DNA from: Bacillota bacterium
GTDB lineage: Bacteria; Bacillota; Clostridia; Christensenellales; SZUA-584
Assembly: GCA_023408075.1 (NCBI GenBank)
Contig: JAEYKW010000001.1
Span: 1-64,000, forward strand
DNA: 64,000 bases
Direction: 5' to 3'
Shown here: positions 1 through 6,874 of the stretch, one piece after another
Position numbering within the stretch: the stretch's first letter is position 1
How the letters are laid out: each line of letters opens with the position of its first letter
Position numbers and translations under genes: made by a program
Notes under the pieces: generated by a model
Told to the model about the DNA's origin: nothing
The model's input: the letters and a program-made list of their open reading frames with translations, nothing else
The model's database searches: none

Positions 1-47
1 GCCTTACAAGCAGAGGGTCGTTGGTTCGAGCCCAACTGTTCCCACCA
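1..47 (+). tRNA. tRNA-Val (UAC), 3' part
   Basis: The window opens inside a tRNA. The anticodon loop CTTACAA at 3-9 carries TAC, followed by the 3' anticodon arm, a T arm with GGTTCGAGCC, the acceptor 3' strand and an encoded CCA at 45-47. The 5' half lies outside the window. It is the first member of a tight tRNA cluster. Confidence 0.9.
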
Positions 48-50
48 TAT

Positions 51-127
51 GGCCCGGTAGTTCAGATGGTTAGAACGCTAGCCTGTCACGCTAGAGGTCG
101 AGGGTTCGAGTCCCTTCCGGGTCGCCA
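51..127 (+). tRNA. tRNA-Asp (GUC)
   Basis: Complete 77-nt cloverleaf. The acceptor GGCCCGG pairs with CCGGGTC (one G-U), the anticodon loop contains GTC, the T loop is GGTTCGAGT and CCA is encoded. It starts three bases after tRNA-Val, so the two are probably cotranscribed. Confidence 0.97.
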
Positions 128-144
128 AAAAAGCCCTCTTATTT

Positions 145-219
145 GCGGGAGTGACTCAGTGGTAGAGTGCGACCTTGCCAAGGTCGAAGTCGCGGGTTCG
201 AATCCCGTCTTCCGCTCCA
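145..219 (+). tRNA. tRNA-Gly (GCC)
   Basis: Complete 75-nt tRNA: acceptor GCGGGAG, anticodon GCC in the loop CTTGCCA, T arm GCGGGTTCGAATCCCGT, encoded CCA. It follows tRNA-Asp by 17 bases. Confidence 0.97.
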
Positions 220-228
220 AAGTTTAAA

Positions 229-258
229 ATATCCCTTCGCCAAAATGCGGAGGGATAT
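229..258 (+). other. Hairpin after tRNA-Gly
   Basis: ATATCCCT at 229-236 pairs with AGGGATAT at 251-258, and TCGC/GCGG extends the stem around a CAAAAT loop. There is no T tract, so it looks more like an RNA processing or end-protection structure than a classical terminator. Confidence 0.5.
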
Positions 259-270
259 AAAACTTGATAA

Positions 271-301
271 GACGGCATATAGTGATATGTGCCGCATTTT
301 T
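271..301 (+). terminator. Weak terminator-like hairpin between tRNA-Gly and tRNA-Cys
   Basis: CGGCATAT pairs with ATAT(GT)GCCG around an AGTG loop and is followed by CATTTTTAT. The bulge makes it weak. If it works, tRNA-Cys needs its own promoter. Confidence 0.4.
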
Positions 302-310
302 ATAAAGTAT

Positions 311-385
311 GGCGCCATAGCCAAGTGGTAAGGCCAAGGTCTGCAAAACCTTTATGCCCCAGTTCAAATCTGGGTGGCGCCTCCA
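311..385 (+). tRNA. tRNA-Cys (GCA)
   Basis: Complete 75-nt tRNA: acceptor GGCGCCA paired with TGGCGCC, anticodon GCA in CTGCAAA, T arm CCCAGTTCAAATCTGGG, encoded CCA. Confidence 0.97.
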
Positions 386-448
386 ATGATCCCTTAAAAG
401 GGACCCCTGTTTATACGGGCTTCTTATTTAAGAAGTCCGAAACTTTTT

Positions 449-535
449 GCCGAAGTGGCGGAATCGGCAGACGCACGGGACTTAAAATCCCGCGGTGGCA
501 ACACCGTACCGGTTCAAGTCCGGTCTTCGGCACCA
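449..535 (+). tRNA. tRNA-Leu (UAA)
   Basis: Complete 87-nt class II tRNA. Acceptor GCCGAAG pairs with CTTCGGC, the anticodon TAA sits at 483-485 between CGGGA and TCCCG, the long variable arm is GGTGGCAACACC, and CCA is encoded. A degenerate copy of its 3' end lies about 180 bases downstream. Confidence 0.97.
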
Positions 536-542
536 GAAGAAA

Positions 543-576
543 GAGCCTTTGTTATTTATTAAAAAGGCTCTTTTTG
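543..576 (+). terminator. Intrinsic terminator of the tRNA cluster
   Basis: AGAGCCTTT at 543-551 pairs with AAAGGCTCT at 564-572, with an A/T-rich loop and a run of T. It lies 8 bases after tRNA-Leu. Confidence 0.85.
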
Positions 577-689
577 TTTGCGCCGTTGCAATGGTTAACC
601 CCACACCTAACCCCTTTTGTTATCATGAAGCCTTGGAAGCTCTCTAAACTCTGCGCCAACAAGCAGGGCTGTTTTTTCTTCTTCTCTGG

Positions 690-714
690 AAGTTCAAGCC
701 CGGTCTTCAGCACC
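690..714 (+). pseudogene. Relic of tRNA-Leu 3' end
   Basis: The stretch AGTTCAAGCCCGGTCTTCAG followed by CACCA differs from the 3' end of tRNA-Leu (511-535) at only three positions. No matching 5' half is visible upstream. Such tRNA 3'-end copies can be left by integrative elements (att sites) or by unequal duplication of a tRNA array. Confidence 0.7.
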
Positions 715-718
715 AGAC

Positions 719-745
719 AAGCTCTTGAGTACAAGGGCTTTTTTT
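719..745 (+). terminator. Second terminator after the tRNA-Leu relic
   Basis: AAGCTCTTG at 719-727 pairs with CAAGGGCTT at 732-740 (one G-U), loop AGTA, tail TTTTT. Its position relative to the relic mirrors that of the real tRNA-Leu terminator, which supports duplication of the whole 3' end. Confidence 0.8.
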
Positions 746-779
746 GTTTAATAGTATGTCGGTACGCTACAAACTCAGT

Positions 780-1304
780 TTAGCTTCTTTCTTTTTTATA
801 GGCTTCTATAATATCTTTTCGCATTCCAATAAAGCTCTTGTATTGCTTGCCAGATGTATCTTTTACATAGAAGTATACTTTTGGGTTGTCGCCATTCTTT
901 ATATAAGGGTTTTCTTTGCCTAGTAAACAATAGCCAAGAAATATATATAGCCTTTCTTCATGAATATATGGCTCCCTGACTGTTCCTTTTGTGATTTTTA
1001 CATGGGAACTTGCCAAGACAGTCAGCGGTAAATCTTCCAACTCGATATCTAATTTTGATATGTTAATTCTATGGCGGTTTAGGTATATTCCGAAATCAAA
1101 TAATGTTATTATGCGTGTGCTATCATTTGTTATCATGATTGCCTCGTTTTTATTACCATACTCATCTGTATCATATATCAAATTTAGGCGTATCCTTTTA
1201 AAATGGGGCAGAAGAGCTAACCAAACAGCGGCAGCTGTAAATAATGCACCAAACACCTGACCAATTGCAGCAATTGCTGACCAAATATCCACATTGATTT
1301 GCAT
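780..1304 (-). CDS. Orphan single-pass membrane protein, 174 aa
   Basis: I do not recognise the family. The ATG at 1304 is preceded by GGAGG with six A bases between; an in-frame TTG further upstream lies inside that Shine-Dalgarno site and is rejected. Residues about 6-33 (IWSAIAAIGQVFGALFTAAA and following) form one membrane helix, and the rest looks like a cytosolic beta-rich domain with several Asn/Lys/Ile-rich stretches. The gene is clearly more A+T-rich than most of the window and lies directly behind the tRNA-Leu relic, a typical place for acquired cargo. Short membrane-plus-cytosol proteins of this kind are common in mobile elements, but nothing here proves a function. Confidence 0.65.
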   Translation of the reverse strand: MQINVDIWSAIAAIGQVFGALFTAAAVWLALLPHFKRIRLNLIYDTDEYGNKNEAIMITNDSTRIITLFDFGIYLNRHRINISKLDIELEDLPLTVLASSHVKITKGTVREPYIHEERLYIFLGYCLLGKENPYIKNGDNPKVYFYVKDTSGKQYKSFIGMRKDIIEAYKKERS

Positions 1305-1521
1305 TTTTTCCTCCAAAAGTTATTTAAATCTAATTTGAATTTATAGTTTTATTATAAACGATCTATTTTTTGTTGTTTATCACATTGTTAATATTATCAT
1401 AGAAAATATTGCATTTTGATTCTATATAACTCATTAATTATCTAATTAAACGAATGAATCTCTCTTTTTCGTTAATAATATGAATAAAAATTAAACTTTC
1501 GTTAAAGTATTGTTTTTTACC

Positions 1522-1548
1522 TTGCGCAGAGGTTATTAAACATATAAT
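1522..1548 (+). promoter_or_regulatory. Candidate sigma-A promoter of the degV gene
   Basis: The A+T-rich gap 1305-1591 holds TTGCGC at 1522 and a perfect TATAAT at 1543-1548, but the spacer is only 15 bases. I see nothing else of note in this gap. Confidence 0.4.
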
Positions 1549-1591
1549 ATGAACAAGCAAATTGCATGAACAAAAGAGGGGAGTCAAGATA

Positions 1592-2524
1592 TTGAAAAAT
1601 TTTGTCATCAGTGTCGATTCGTCGGCCTGCTTCACTCCGGAAGAAATGAAACAACATCAGATACTTATGGTCTATCTGTCTTATACGCTGGACGGCGTTG
1701 ATTACGAAGATAAATTCGAAAACGACGACGAACGCCAGCTGCTCTATGATAAACTCGGCGCGGGCCATTTCGCGCAGTCGTCCAAGGCCAACACCGAAAG
1801 CTTCAGAAGGGTTTGGGAGCCCATTCTTGCCGAAGGGCGCGACATCCTGCATCTGTCACTGTCGAGCCTGGTGAGCGGCTCTTACGACAGCGGATGCATC
1901 GCAGCCGCGGAGCTCAACGAAAAATACGACGCCAAGGTTAAGGTGGTAGATACCAAAACAGGTTGCTTTGCCGTGACGCTGATGGTGTATGATATCATGG
2001 AAAAGTGTGCAAGTGCCACGCTCGAAGAAACCTGTGAATATGTTGAGAGCATCAAAGGCGAATACAACCTGATATTTACGGTTGGCGACATTAAATTTCT
2101 TTTCCGTGGCGGACGCATCAGCCATATGAAGGCGCTGGTCGGCGGCCTGCTGCATTTAAAGCCCGTGCTTTTTGTCAACGGCGAAGGCAAGCTCACGTTC
2201 ATGATGAATGCGCGCGGCACACGTCAGGCCGTTTCGCTGATGGCGCAGAAGATGAAAAAGAACGCGACCGAACAGACGCAAAGCGCCTACATCGCGCACG
2301 GCGGCAACGTATCGCTCGCGCTGATGCTTAAGAACAAAGTCATGGAGATGTTTCCAAAGCTCAAGGAGGTCCGGCTGGATTTCTTAACGCCGGTGCTCGG
2401 GCTGCATGCGGGCCCCGGTTCGCTCGTGCTCTGTTTTCAGGGCGCACAGCGCAACGGCGTGCTCGATGAGAGCCCGCTCAAAGAGATTATCGAAAAAGTC
2501 AAACACATTACAAGCGCTGAATAA
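1592..2524 (+). CDS. DegV family fatty-acid-binding protein
   Basis: DegV proteins bind a fatty acid; in Firmicutes the FakB members present it to the kinase FakA for phosphorylation and phospholipid synthesis. The 310-residue protein has the family length and an N-terminal SVDSSACFTPEE strand-turn, the central LSLSSLVSGSYDSG stretch with the Ser and Gly residues of the lipid pocket, VVDTKTG, and a C-terminal AHGG/LGLHAGPGSL region. The start is TTG at 1592, which sits 8 bases after AGAGGGGAG; an upstream in-frame TTG at 1562 has no ribosome site. Its terminator region carries an inserted repeat. Specific fatty acid not predictable. Confidence 0.85.
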   Translation: MKNFVISVDSSACFTPEEMKQHQILMVYLSYTLDGVDYEDKFENDDERQLLYDKLGAGHFAQSSKANTESFRRVWEPILAEGRDILHLSLSSLVSGSYDSGCIAAAELNEKYDAKVKVVDTKTGCFAVTLMVYDIMEKCASATLEETCEYVESIKGEYNLIFTVGDIKFLFRGGRISHMKALVGGLLHLKPVLFVNGEGKLTFMMNARGTRQAVSLMAQKMKKNATEQTQSAYIAHGGNVSLALMLKNKVMEMFPKLKEVRLDFLTPVLGLHAGPGSLVLCFQGAQRNGVLDESPLKEIIEKVKHITSAE

Positions 2525-2531
2525 TCGCTTT

Positions 2532-2715
2532 CAGAGTGTCAAAAAAGCCTCTTATCGTGGCCCCCTCTGACGAGGGGGCTGTCACCGATAGGTGACTGGG
2601 GGAGAGAGAAAACGACTTGAAAACGGTCACTCCCTCCGGCACTTCGTGCCACCTCCCGGTCCATCCTTTGTGATAGTCGTCTGAGGGAGGCATGAAAGAC
2701 TTTATCGAGAAACTG
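2532..2715 (+). repeat. Dispersed repeat family A, copy 1
   Basis: About 184 bases with imperfect inverted ends (CAGAGTGTCAAAAAAGCCT and the complement of CTTTATCGAGAAACTG) and inner hairpins: CCCCTCTGACGAGGGG, GTCACCGATAGGTGAC and GGCACTTCGTGCC. The same element recurs at 21436 and 58141. It encodes no protein. Near-identical 20-base terminator hairpins lie on both sides (2512-2531 and 2716-2735). Confidence 0.8.
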
Positions 2716-2739
2716 AATCGCTGAATAAGCGCTTTTTTT
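2716..2739 (+). terminator. Terminator after degV, downstream copy
   Basis: AATCGC pairs with GCGCTT (one mismatch) around TGAATAA, followed by seven T in total. The upstream copy at 2512-2531 overlaps the degV stop codon and has lost its T tract to the inserted repeat. Confidence 0.55.
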
Positions 2740-3003
2740 ATAGAAGTACCATCGGTTATTCAATCTGCTTGTTATGAAAGTAAATATATTTGGATTGAAG
2801 CGGCAATTCTATGGCAGAGCACATTCCAAGTCGCAACTTTGTCATATGGGATTTCAATCTCGCCCGGCTCTCTCTTAAATCGGTCATTCTTTCCACTGAC
2901 GCAGAGATTCTTTCCATACTTCGCAGTCGATCGGATGACGGTTTGGTTGCTTCCCATTGCCATGACAGTGCGCCGCTGAAACCCGGAACTACCCGACTGA
3001 ACG
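2740..3003 (-). other. Gap with no supported gene
   Basis: No recognised gene or RNA. A 63-codon frame runs from ATG 2963 to 2772 downstream of spoVAE, but it has no Shine-Dalgarno site and no family resemblance that I can see, so it is not called. Confidence 0.4.
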
Positions 3004-3360
3004 CTATTTTTTTGTCTTGGGCTTGAATATGAGTGCCACAAGATATCCGAACAGCACAGCGGAGGCAATGCCCGCAGCCGTGGCCACCACGCCGCCCGAC
3101 AGCGCGCCGAGCAAGCCTGCTTCATCCACGCCTTCGAACGCGCCCTTGGCGAGTGCGTAGCCAAAGCCTGTGAGAGGCACCTGCGCGCCCGCTCCGCCGA
3201 ATTTCACAAGCGGCTCATACAATCCCACAGCCGTCAGGAACACGCCTGCCGTCACGAATATGACGAGTATGCGGCCGGGTGTCAGGTTAGTTTTCGAGAG
3301 CAGTATCTGGCCCGCCACGCATATCAGCCCGCCGACCAAAAAAGCCGTCAAGTAATTCAT
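3004..3360 (-). CDS. spoVAE: Stage V sporulation protein AE (SpoVAEb type)
   Basis: Membrane subunit of the SpoVA channel, which moves Ca-dipicolinate into the forespore and releases it at germination. The 118 residues show several membrane helices (around 4-24, 32-52 and 86-112) and the family motif GGAGAQVPLTGFGYALAKGA. It matches the short SpoVAEb type usual in Clostridia. Its ATG overlaps the spoVAD stop codon (ATGA), so translation is probably coupled. It closes a spoVAC-spoVAD-spoVAE set; spoVAA and spoVAB are absent, as in many clostridia. Confidence 0.93.
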   Translation of the reverse strand: MNYLTAFLVGGLICVAGQILLSKTNLTPGRILVIFVTAGVFLTAVGLYEPLVKFGGAGAQVPLTGFGYALAKGAFEGVDEAGLLGALSGGVVATAAGIASAVLFGYLVALIFKPKTKK

Positions 3361-4376
3361 TGCCCGTACCCCATTTCAATTGATATGGCATGCGCGATGG
3401 AAGGGATGGTTTCTCCCTGCAGCGCGCTTGTGGGGCTGTGCAGCGCACCCGTCGCCACAAAGAGTATCTTATTCAGGCGCCCGCCGCGCATTTCATTGAG
3501 AAAATAGCCGCTGAGCATCGACGCGCTGCAGCCGCATCCGCTGCCGCCGCAGTGTGCCTGCGGATTGCCTTCGTATATCATCGCACCGCAATCCTTATGA
3601 ATCGACGTTAAATTATGCCCGGCGTCTAACATGAGCTTCATCAACAGCTCGCTGCCAAAGGTGCCGAGATCGCCGGTGATCACCGCATCGTAGTAGTCAT
3701 CCTTGCGCTGCGTCTCATCCAAATGGCAGATAATTGTTTCAGCCGCCGCTGGGGCCATGGCGGCGCCCATGTTGTTCGCATCCTTAATGCCCATATCCAC
3801 CACACGGCCCGTTGTCGCGTGCGTGACGGCGGGATAATTTCCGCGCAGCGATGTGAGCAGCACCGCGCCCGACGCAGACACCGTGTTTTGCGATGTGGGC
3901 GTTTTTGGCGTGCCGAGCTCAAGCGGGGAGCGGAATTGCCTTTCCGCCGTCGCAAAATGGCTGCTCGTGGCGCATACGGTGTACTGGGCGAATCCACCGT
4001 CCACCGCCATGGAACCGAGCATCAGCGTTTCGGACATTGTGGAACAGGCGCCGTAAAGGCCGATAAACGGAATGCCGAGCTCGCGCGCGGCGAAGCCGGA
4101 GGAGATGATCTGGTTTAAGAGATCGCCGCCGAACAGGTACTGGATGTCGTTCGCTTTGAGAGACGCTTTTTCGATGGCCGTTTCTACCGCTTTTTGCAGC
4201 ATTTTTCTCTCGGCGAGCTCGTAGGTTTTTTCGCCCCAAAGATCGTCGTCAAACGTGATATCAAAAGAAAGCCCGTAAGGGCCTTGTTTTTCAGCCTTGC
4301 CCGCCACGGATATGGACGACAGTATATTCGGCGGAGAGCTGAATTGTACGGTTCTTGGCCCCAGTCTGAGTCCCAT
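3357..4376 (-). CDS. spoVAD: Stage V sporulation protein AD
   Basis: Thiolase-fold, dipicolinate-binding partner of the SpoVA channel; it sits in the spore inner membrane complex. The 339-residue protein begins MGLRLGPRTVQF and carries GLYGACSTMSETLMLG (the thiolase-like Cys region) and near the C-terminus HCGGSGCGCSASMLSGYF. The start ATG 4376 lies 10 bases after GGAGG, which is within the end of spoVAC; a longer frame upstream is only read-through of spoVAC in another frame. It starts 2 bases after spoVAC stops and overlaps spoVAE by 4 bases. Confidence 0.95.
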   Translation of the reverse strand: MGLRLGPRTVQFSSPPNILSSISVAGKAEKQGPYGLSFDITFDDDLWGEKTYELAERKMLQKAVETAIEKASLKANDIQYLFGGDLLNQIISSGFAARELGIPFIGLYGACSTMSETLMLGSMAVDGGFAQYTVCATSSHFATAERQFRSPLELGTPKTPTSQNTVSASGAVLLTSLRGNYPAVTHATTGRVVDMGIKDANNMGAAMAPAAAETIICHLDETQRKDDYYDAVITGDLGTFGSELLMKLMLDAGHNLTSIHKDCGAMIYEGNPQAHCGGSGCGCSASMLSGYFLNEMRGGRLNKILFVATGALHSPTSALQGETIPSIAHAISIEMGYGQ

Positions 4377-4378
4377 GA

Positions 4379-4837
4379 TTATCGGCCTCCGATTAAATAG
4401 TAGATAATGCCGACGAGCACGGAAGAACTGATGCCGTATACAAGCACCGGCCCGGCTATGGTAAACAGCTTGGCCCCGACGCCGAGTATGTAGCCCTCCC
4501 ACTTGTATTCGAGCGCAGGGGAGACGATGGAATTCGCAAACCCCGTGATCGGCACGATGGAGCCGGCTCCGGCGTACCGCCCGAGCACGTCATAAATGCC
4601 GATACCCGTAAACAAAGCGCCAAGGAAAATCAGCACAGCAGACCGAAAAGCGCCGACCCCTTCCTCGTCAAGATTGATCACATTTTTTGCAAAATCATTG
4701 ATCGCTTCGCCGACAACGCAAATCAGCCCGCCAACGATAAAAGCCATCACACATTCCTTTAAAAGATGGCTTTTGGGCATATTGCTTTTCACATACTGCT
4801 GATAATTGGTTTCGTCAAGGCTCTTTTTAATATCCAT
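4379..4837 (-). CDS. spoVAC: Stage V sporulation protein AC
   Basis: Membrane subunit of the SpoVA Ca-dipicolinate channel; in Bacillus SpoVAC behaves as a mechanosensitive pore. The 152 residues include a hydrophilic N-terminus (about 1-27), then four hydrophobic segments including VMAFIVGGLICVVGEAI and AVLIFLGALFTGIGIYDVLG, and the motif GAGSIVPITGFANS shared with SpoVAE. It follows a 35-codon ORF by 9 bases and is tightly linked to spoVAD. Its own ribosome site is weak (TTTAGGTCGGC), which fits coupling to the preceding small ORF. Confidence 0.94.
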   Translation of the reverse strand: MDIKKSLDETNYQQYVKSNMPKSHLLKECVMAFIVGGLICVVGEAINDFAKNVINLDEEGVGAFRSAVLIFLGALFTGIGIYDVLGRYAGAGSIVPITGFANSIVSPALEYKWEGYILGVGAKLFTIAGPVLVYGISSSVLVGIIYYLIGGR

Positions 4838-4846
4838 ACAGCCGAC

Positions 4847-4954
4847 CTAAATCTTCTTTTGCCGTTCCGGCACGGCTTTGTCATACTCTTCGGTTTCTTC
4901 AACATTTTTCAAAGTGCCGGCGTTATTCTCGGGCATCTTCACAAAGTCTTCCAT
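4847..4954 (-). CDS. Small acidic ORF upstream of spoVAC, 35 aa
   Basis: A short reading frame not obvious by length but supported by context. ATG 4954 lies 5 bases after GGAAAGGAA; the product starts MEDFVKMPENNAG and ends in the basic tail VPERQKKI. The middle is acidic and probably unstructured (EETEEYDK). It ends 9 bases before the spoVAC start, which itself has a weak ribosome site, so coupling is likely. I know no family for it. It could be a small forespore protein or only a translational leader for spoVAC. Confidence 0.55.
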   Translation of the reverse strand: MEDFVKMPENNAGTLKNVEETEEYDKAVPERQKKI

Positions 4955-4985
4955 TACATTCCTTTCCGGGCTCTAAGTGGATAGC

Positions 4986-5105
4986 TTATACAAACCATGC
5001 ATCAACATAAGTATTGAGATGAGGGCGAAGCAAAAGTATGGCGGCTATCGCAACAGCGCCGATACAAATGCAAACAATTAAAGCAATCAACCACTTTTTA
5101 CGCAC
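4986..5105 (-). CDS. Small single-pass membrane peptide downstream of sigF, 39 aa
   Basis: GTG 5105 is preceded by AAAAAAGGAG with a spacing of 9. The peptide begins with a positive MRKKW, then has one clear membrane helix (LIALIVCICIGAVAIAAILL, about 6-25) and ends in a short polar tail, RPHLNTYVDAWFV. This is a typical layout for a small membrane regulator. It lies between sigF and spoVAC on the same strand, so it is probably expressed in the forespore. No family recognised. Confidence 0.55.
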   Translation of the reverse strand: MRKKWLIALIVCICIGAVAIAAILLLRPHLNTYVDAWFV

Positions 5106-5199
5106 CAAAAAACGCTCCTTTTTTATAAAGCTGTCTTGGCCTGCTCATTGCAAGCTTTATTGATATTATCTCTCGCAAAAAACAAAAATATAATGAAAG

Positions 5200-5934
5200 T
5201 TATAGGGCAGATTTTCTTAATTTCTCCAGAGTTTTTGAAATGAGCCGCGATACCTGAACCTGAGAAACGCCAAGAATTTCAGCGATTTCCATCTGTGTTT
5301 TGTCGCTGTAAAAACGCAGCATAATCAGCCGCCGCTCTTTGGCGTCGAGCTTTTGTATCAGTTCTTTCAGCAGTATGGTATCGATCATGTCGTTGTCGGT
5401 ATTTTCCGCCATCGTATCGATCAGCAGCGTTTTTGAGTTGTCGTCATCAAAGGCCGGCTCGTAGATCGAAACGGGTGTGCGCACGGCTTCAATGGCAAAA
5501 ACGATATCCTCCGGCGACATTTCAAGGCGCTGAGCAATTTCTTCGATCGTCGGTTCCCGCTTCAATTCCGCTTTCATTCTTTCCTTGACGCTGAATATTT
5601 CGAACGATTTCTCACGCAATGACCGGCTGACCTTTATAATGCCGTCGTCGCGCAGAAACCGTTTGATTTCGCCTGCAATCATGGGCACGGCATAAGTGGA
5701 AAAACGCACTTCGAATTTGGGGTCGTAACCGAGCACAGCCTTAACGAGACCGAGACTGCCGATCTGCATCAGGTCTTCGAATTCCACGCCGCGGTTCAAA
5801 AATTTTCTGACGATGCTTTTCACCAGCGCCGTATTGCGGACGATCAGCTTTTCCTTTGCGCCGTCGTCTCCGCGCTGGGCGGCTTTGATGAGCCGCAGGC
5901 TCTCTTCGTGGGAGAGCACGCCTTTTTCATCCAT
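5200..5934 (-). CDS. sigF: RNA polymerase sporulation sigma factor F
   Basis: First forespore-specific sigma factor (SpoIIAC). The 244 residues carry region 2 with FEDLMQIGSLGLVKAVLGYD and RFSTYAVPMIAGEIKRFLRD (about 51-95), region 3 (REPTIEEIAQRLEMSPEDI) and the region 4 helix-turn-helix EIAEILGVSQVQVSRLISK near the C-terminus. It starts 3 bases after spoIIAB, as the last gene of the spoIIA operon. Activity is expected to be blocked by SpoIIAB and freed by dephosphorylated SpoIIAA. spoVA genes follow, the same order as in Bacillus subtilis. Confidence 0.96.
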   Translation of the reverse strand: MDEKGVLSHEESLRLIKAAQRGDDGAKEKLIVRNTALVKSIVRKFLNRGVEFEDLMQIGSLGLVKAVLGYDPKFEVRFSTYAVPMIAGEIKRFLRDDGIIKVSRSLREKSFEIFSVKERMKAELKREPTIEEIAQRLEMSPEDIVFAIEAVRTPVSIYEPAFDDDNSKTLLIDTMAENTDNDMIDTILLKELIQKLDAKERRLIMLRFYSDKTQMEIAEILGVSQVQVSRLISKTLEKLRKSAL

Positions 5935-5937
5935 TGC

Positions 5938-6369
5938 TTATTCCACGGCTCCGATCGTTTTCTTCATCTCCACCGTGGTGCCTTTTCCGGGTATCGAATC
6001 GATTTTGACCTCATCCATGAACGTTTCCATGACGGTAAAACCCATGCCGGAACGCGATTCGTCTCCGGCTGTGCTAAAAAATGGCTGCCGGGCCTGCTCG
6101 ATATCCCGGATACCGACGCCCTTGTCCTCAATGACGACTTTTATGAAGCGGTCTTCAAGGGATGCGAAGAGGCGGATCTCTCCGAGCTTATCGGGATAAG
6201 CGTGGACAATCACGTTGGTGACGGCTTCGGATACGGCGGTTTTGATATCGGCGATTTCCTCAAGCGTCGGGTCAAGCTGTGTAGCGAATGCGCCCACAAC
6301 GCTGCGTGCGAAGCCTTCGTTGACGGAAAGGCTGGGCAGCCTTAATTCCATGGTGTTTTTAAATTCCAT
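5938..6369 (-). CDS. spoIIAB: Anti-sigma F factor and SpoIIAA kinase
   Basis: Binds and inhibits sigma F and phosphorylates SpoIIAA using ATP. The 143 residues have the GHKL ATPase signature: N box SEAVTNVIVHAY (47-58), G1 box EDKGVGI (81-87) and G2 box SGMGFTVMETF (107-117). It lies between spoIIAA (11 bases upstream) and sigF (3 bases downstream). An internal Met at residue 7 is an alternative start, but GGGGG before ATG 6369 favours the longer form. Confidence 0.96.
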   Translation of the reverse strand: MEFKNTMELRLPSLSVNEGFARSVVGAFATQLDPTLEEIADIKTAVSEAVTNVIVHAYPDKLGEIRLFASLEDRFIKVVIEDKGVGIRDIEQARQPFFSTAGDESRSGMGFTVMETFMDEVKIDSIPGKGTTVEMKKTIGAVE

Positions 6370-6380
6370 ATGAGCCCCCG

Positions 6381-6689
6381 TTACTTTATTTTTTTTATAA
6401 TTTGGTAGATGCCGCTGACAGTAAATACTTTTTCAATCTGCGCATTGGCATTCTTGATATACATCTTTCCGCCCTTTGCTTTGAGCTTTTTATACCTGCC
6501 GAGTATGACCCCCAGCCCGGAGCTGTCCATAAAGCTCAAGTTTTTAAGATCAAGTATCAAATTGATGTCGTTAAAACGGCGGATCAGATTATCAAGTTCA
6601 TCTTTAACTTGTTCGGCGCTATGATGGTCGAGTTCGCCGAACAAATGCGCAGTGGCAGAGTCGCTTTGCTGTGTCACTCTAATGTGCAT
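6381..6689 (-). CDS. spoIIAA: Anti-anti-sigma F factor
   Basis: STAS-domain protein that releases sigma F from SpoIIAB when unphosphorylated. The 102-residue form begins MHIRVTQQ and contains GELDHHSAEQ (18-27) and the phosphorylation site MDSSGLG (54-60; Ser57 is the expected target). I chose ATG 6689, 9 bases after AAAGGA. Upstream in-frame ATGs at 6707 and 6716 have no ribosome site and lie at or near the expected transcription start of the sigma-H-type promoter. First gene of spoIIAA-spoIIAB-sigF. Confidence 0.95.
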   Translation of the reverse strand: MHIRVTQQSDSATAHLFGELDHHSAEQVKDELDNLIRRFNDINLILDLKNLSFMDSSGLGVILGRYKKLKAKGGKMYIKNANAQIEKVFTVSGIYQIIKKIK

Positions 6690-6719
6690 AAACGGTTGTC
6701 CTTTCATGTGATCCATTAC

Positions 6720-6748
6720 GTATTCTTTTAGGGGGCTGCGTTTCCTTT
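6720..6748 (-). promoter_or_regulatory. Sigma-H-type promoter of the spoIIA operon
   Basis: Read on the minus strand: AAAGGAAAC (6748-6740), an 11-base spacer, then AAAGAATAC (6728-6720). This fits the sigma-H consensus RNAGGAWWW-N11/12-RNNGAATWW at nearly every fixed position, the known type of promoter for spoIIA in Bacillus. Confidence 0.7.
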
Positions 6749-6874
6749 AGGAGTTTTTAGCGAAAGTCATCTAGTTTTGATGACAAAAAATGGTTCATGT
6801 CGAAACAACATATTCTTGAGCTTTTCGGAGAGCATAAATTTGAATGCCATCACATAAAAGAAGGTACTGCAGCC

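Noticed and set aside
2772..2963. 63-codon minus-strand frame downstream of spoVAE
   Set aside because: The composition looks protein-like, but there is no Shine-Dalgarno site and no recognisable family; left uncalled.
2811..3026. 71-codon plus-strand frame in the same gap
   Set aside because: No ribosome site and overlaps the end of spoVAE on the other strand.
6797..6874. Upstream start of the first PBP at ATG 6797
   Set aside because: No ribosome site, whereas ATG 6875 follows AGAAGG and directly precedes the basic/membrane anchor.
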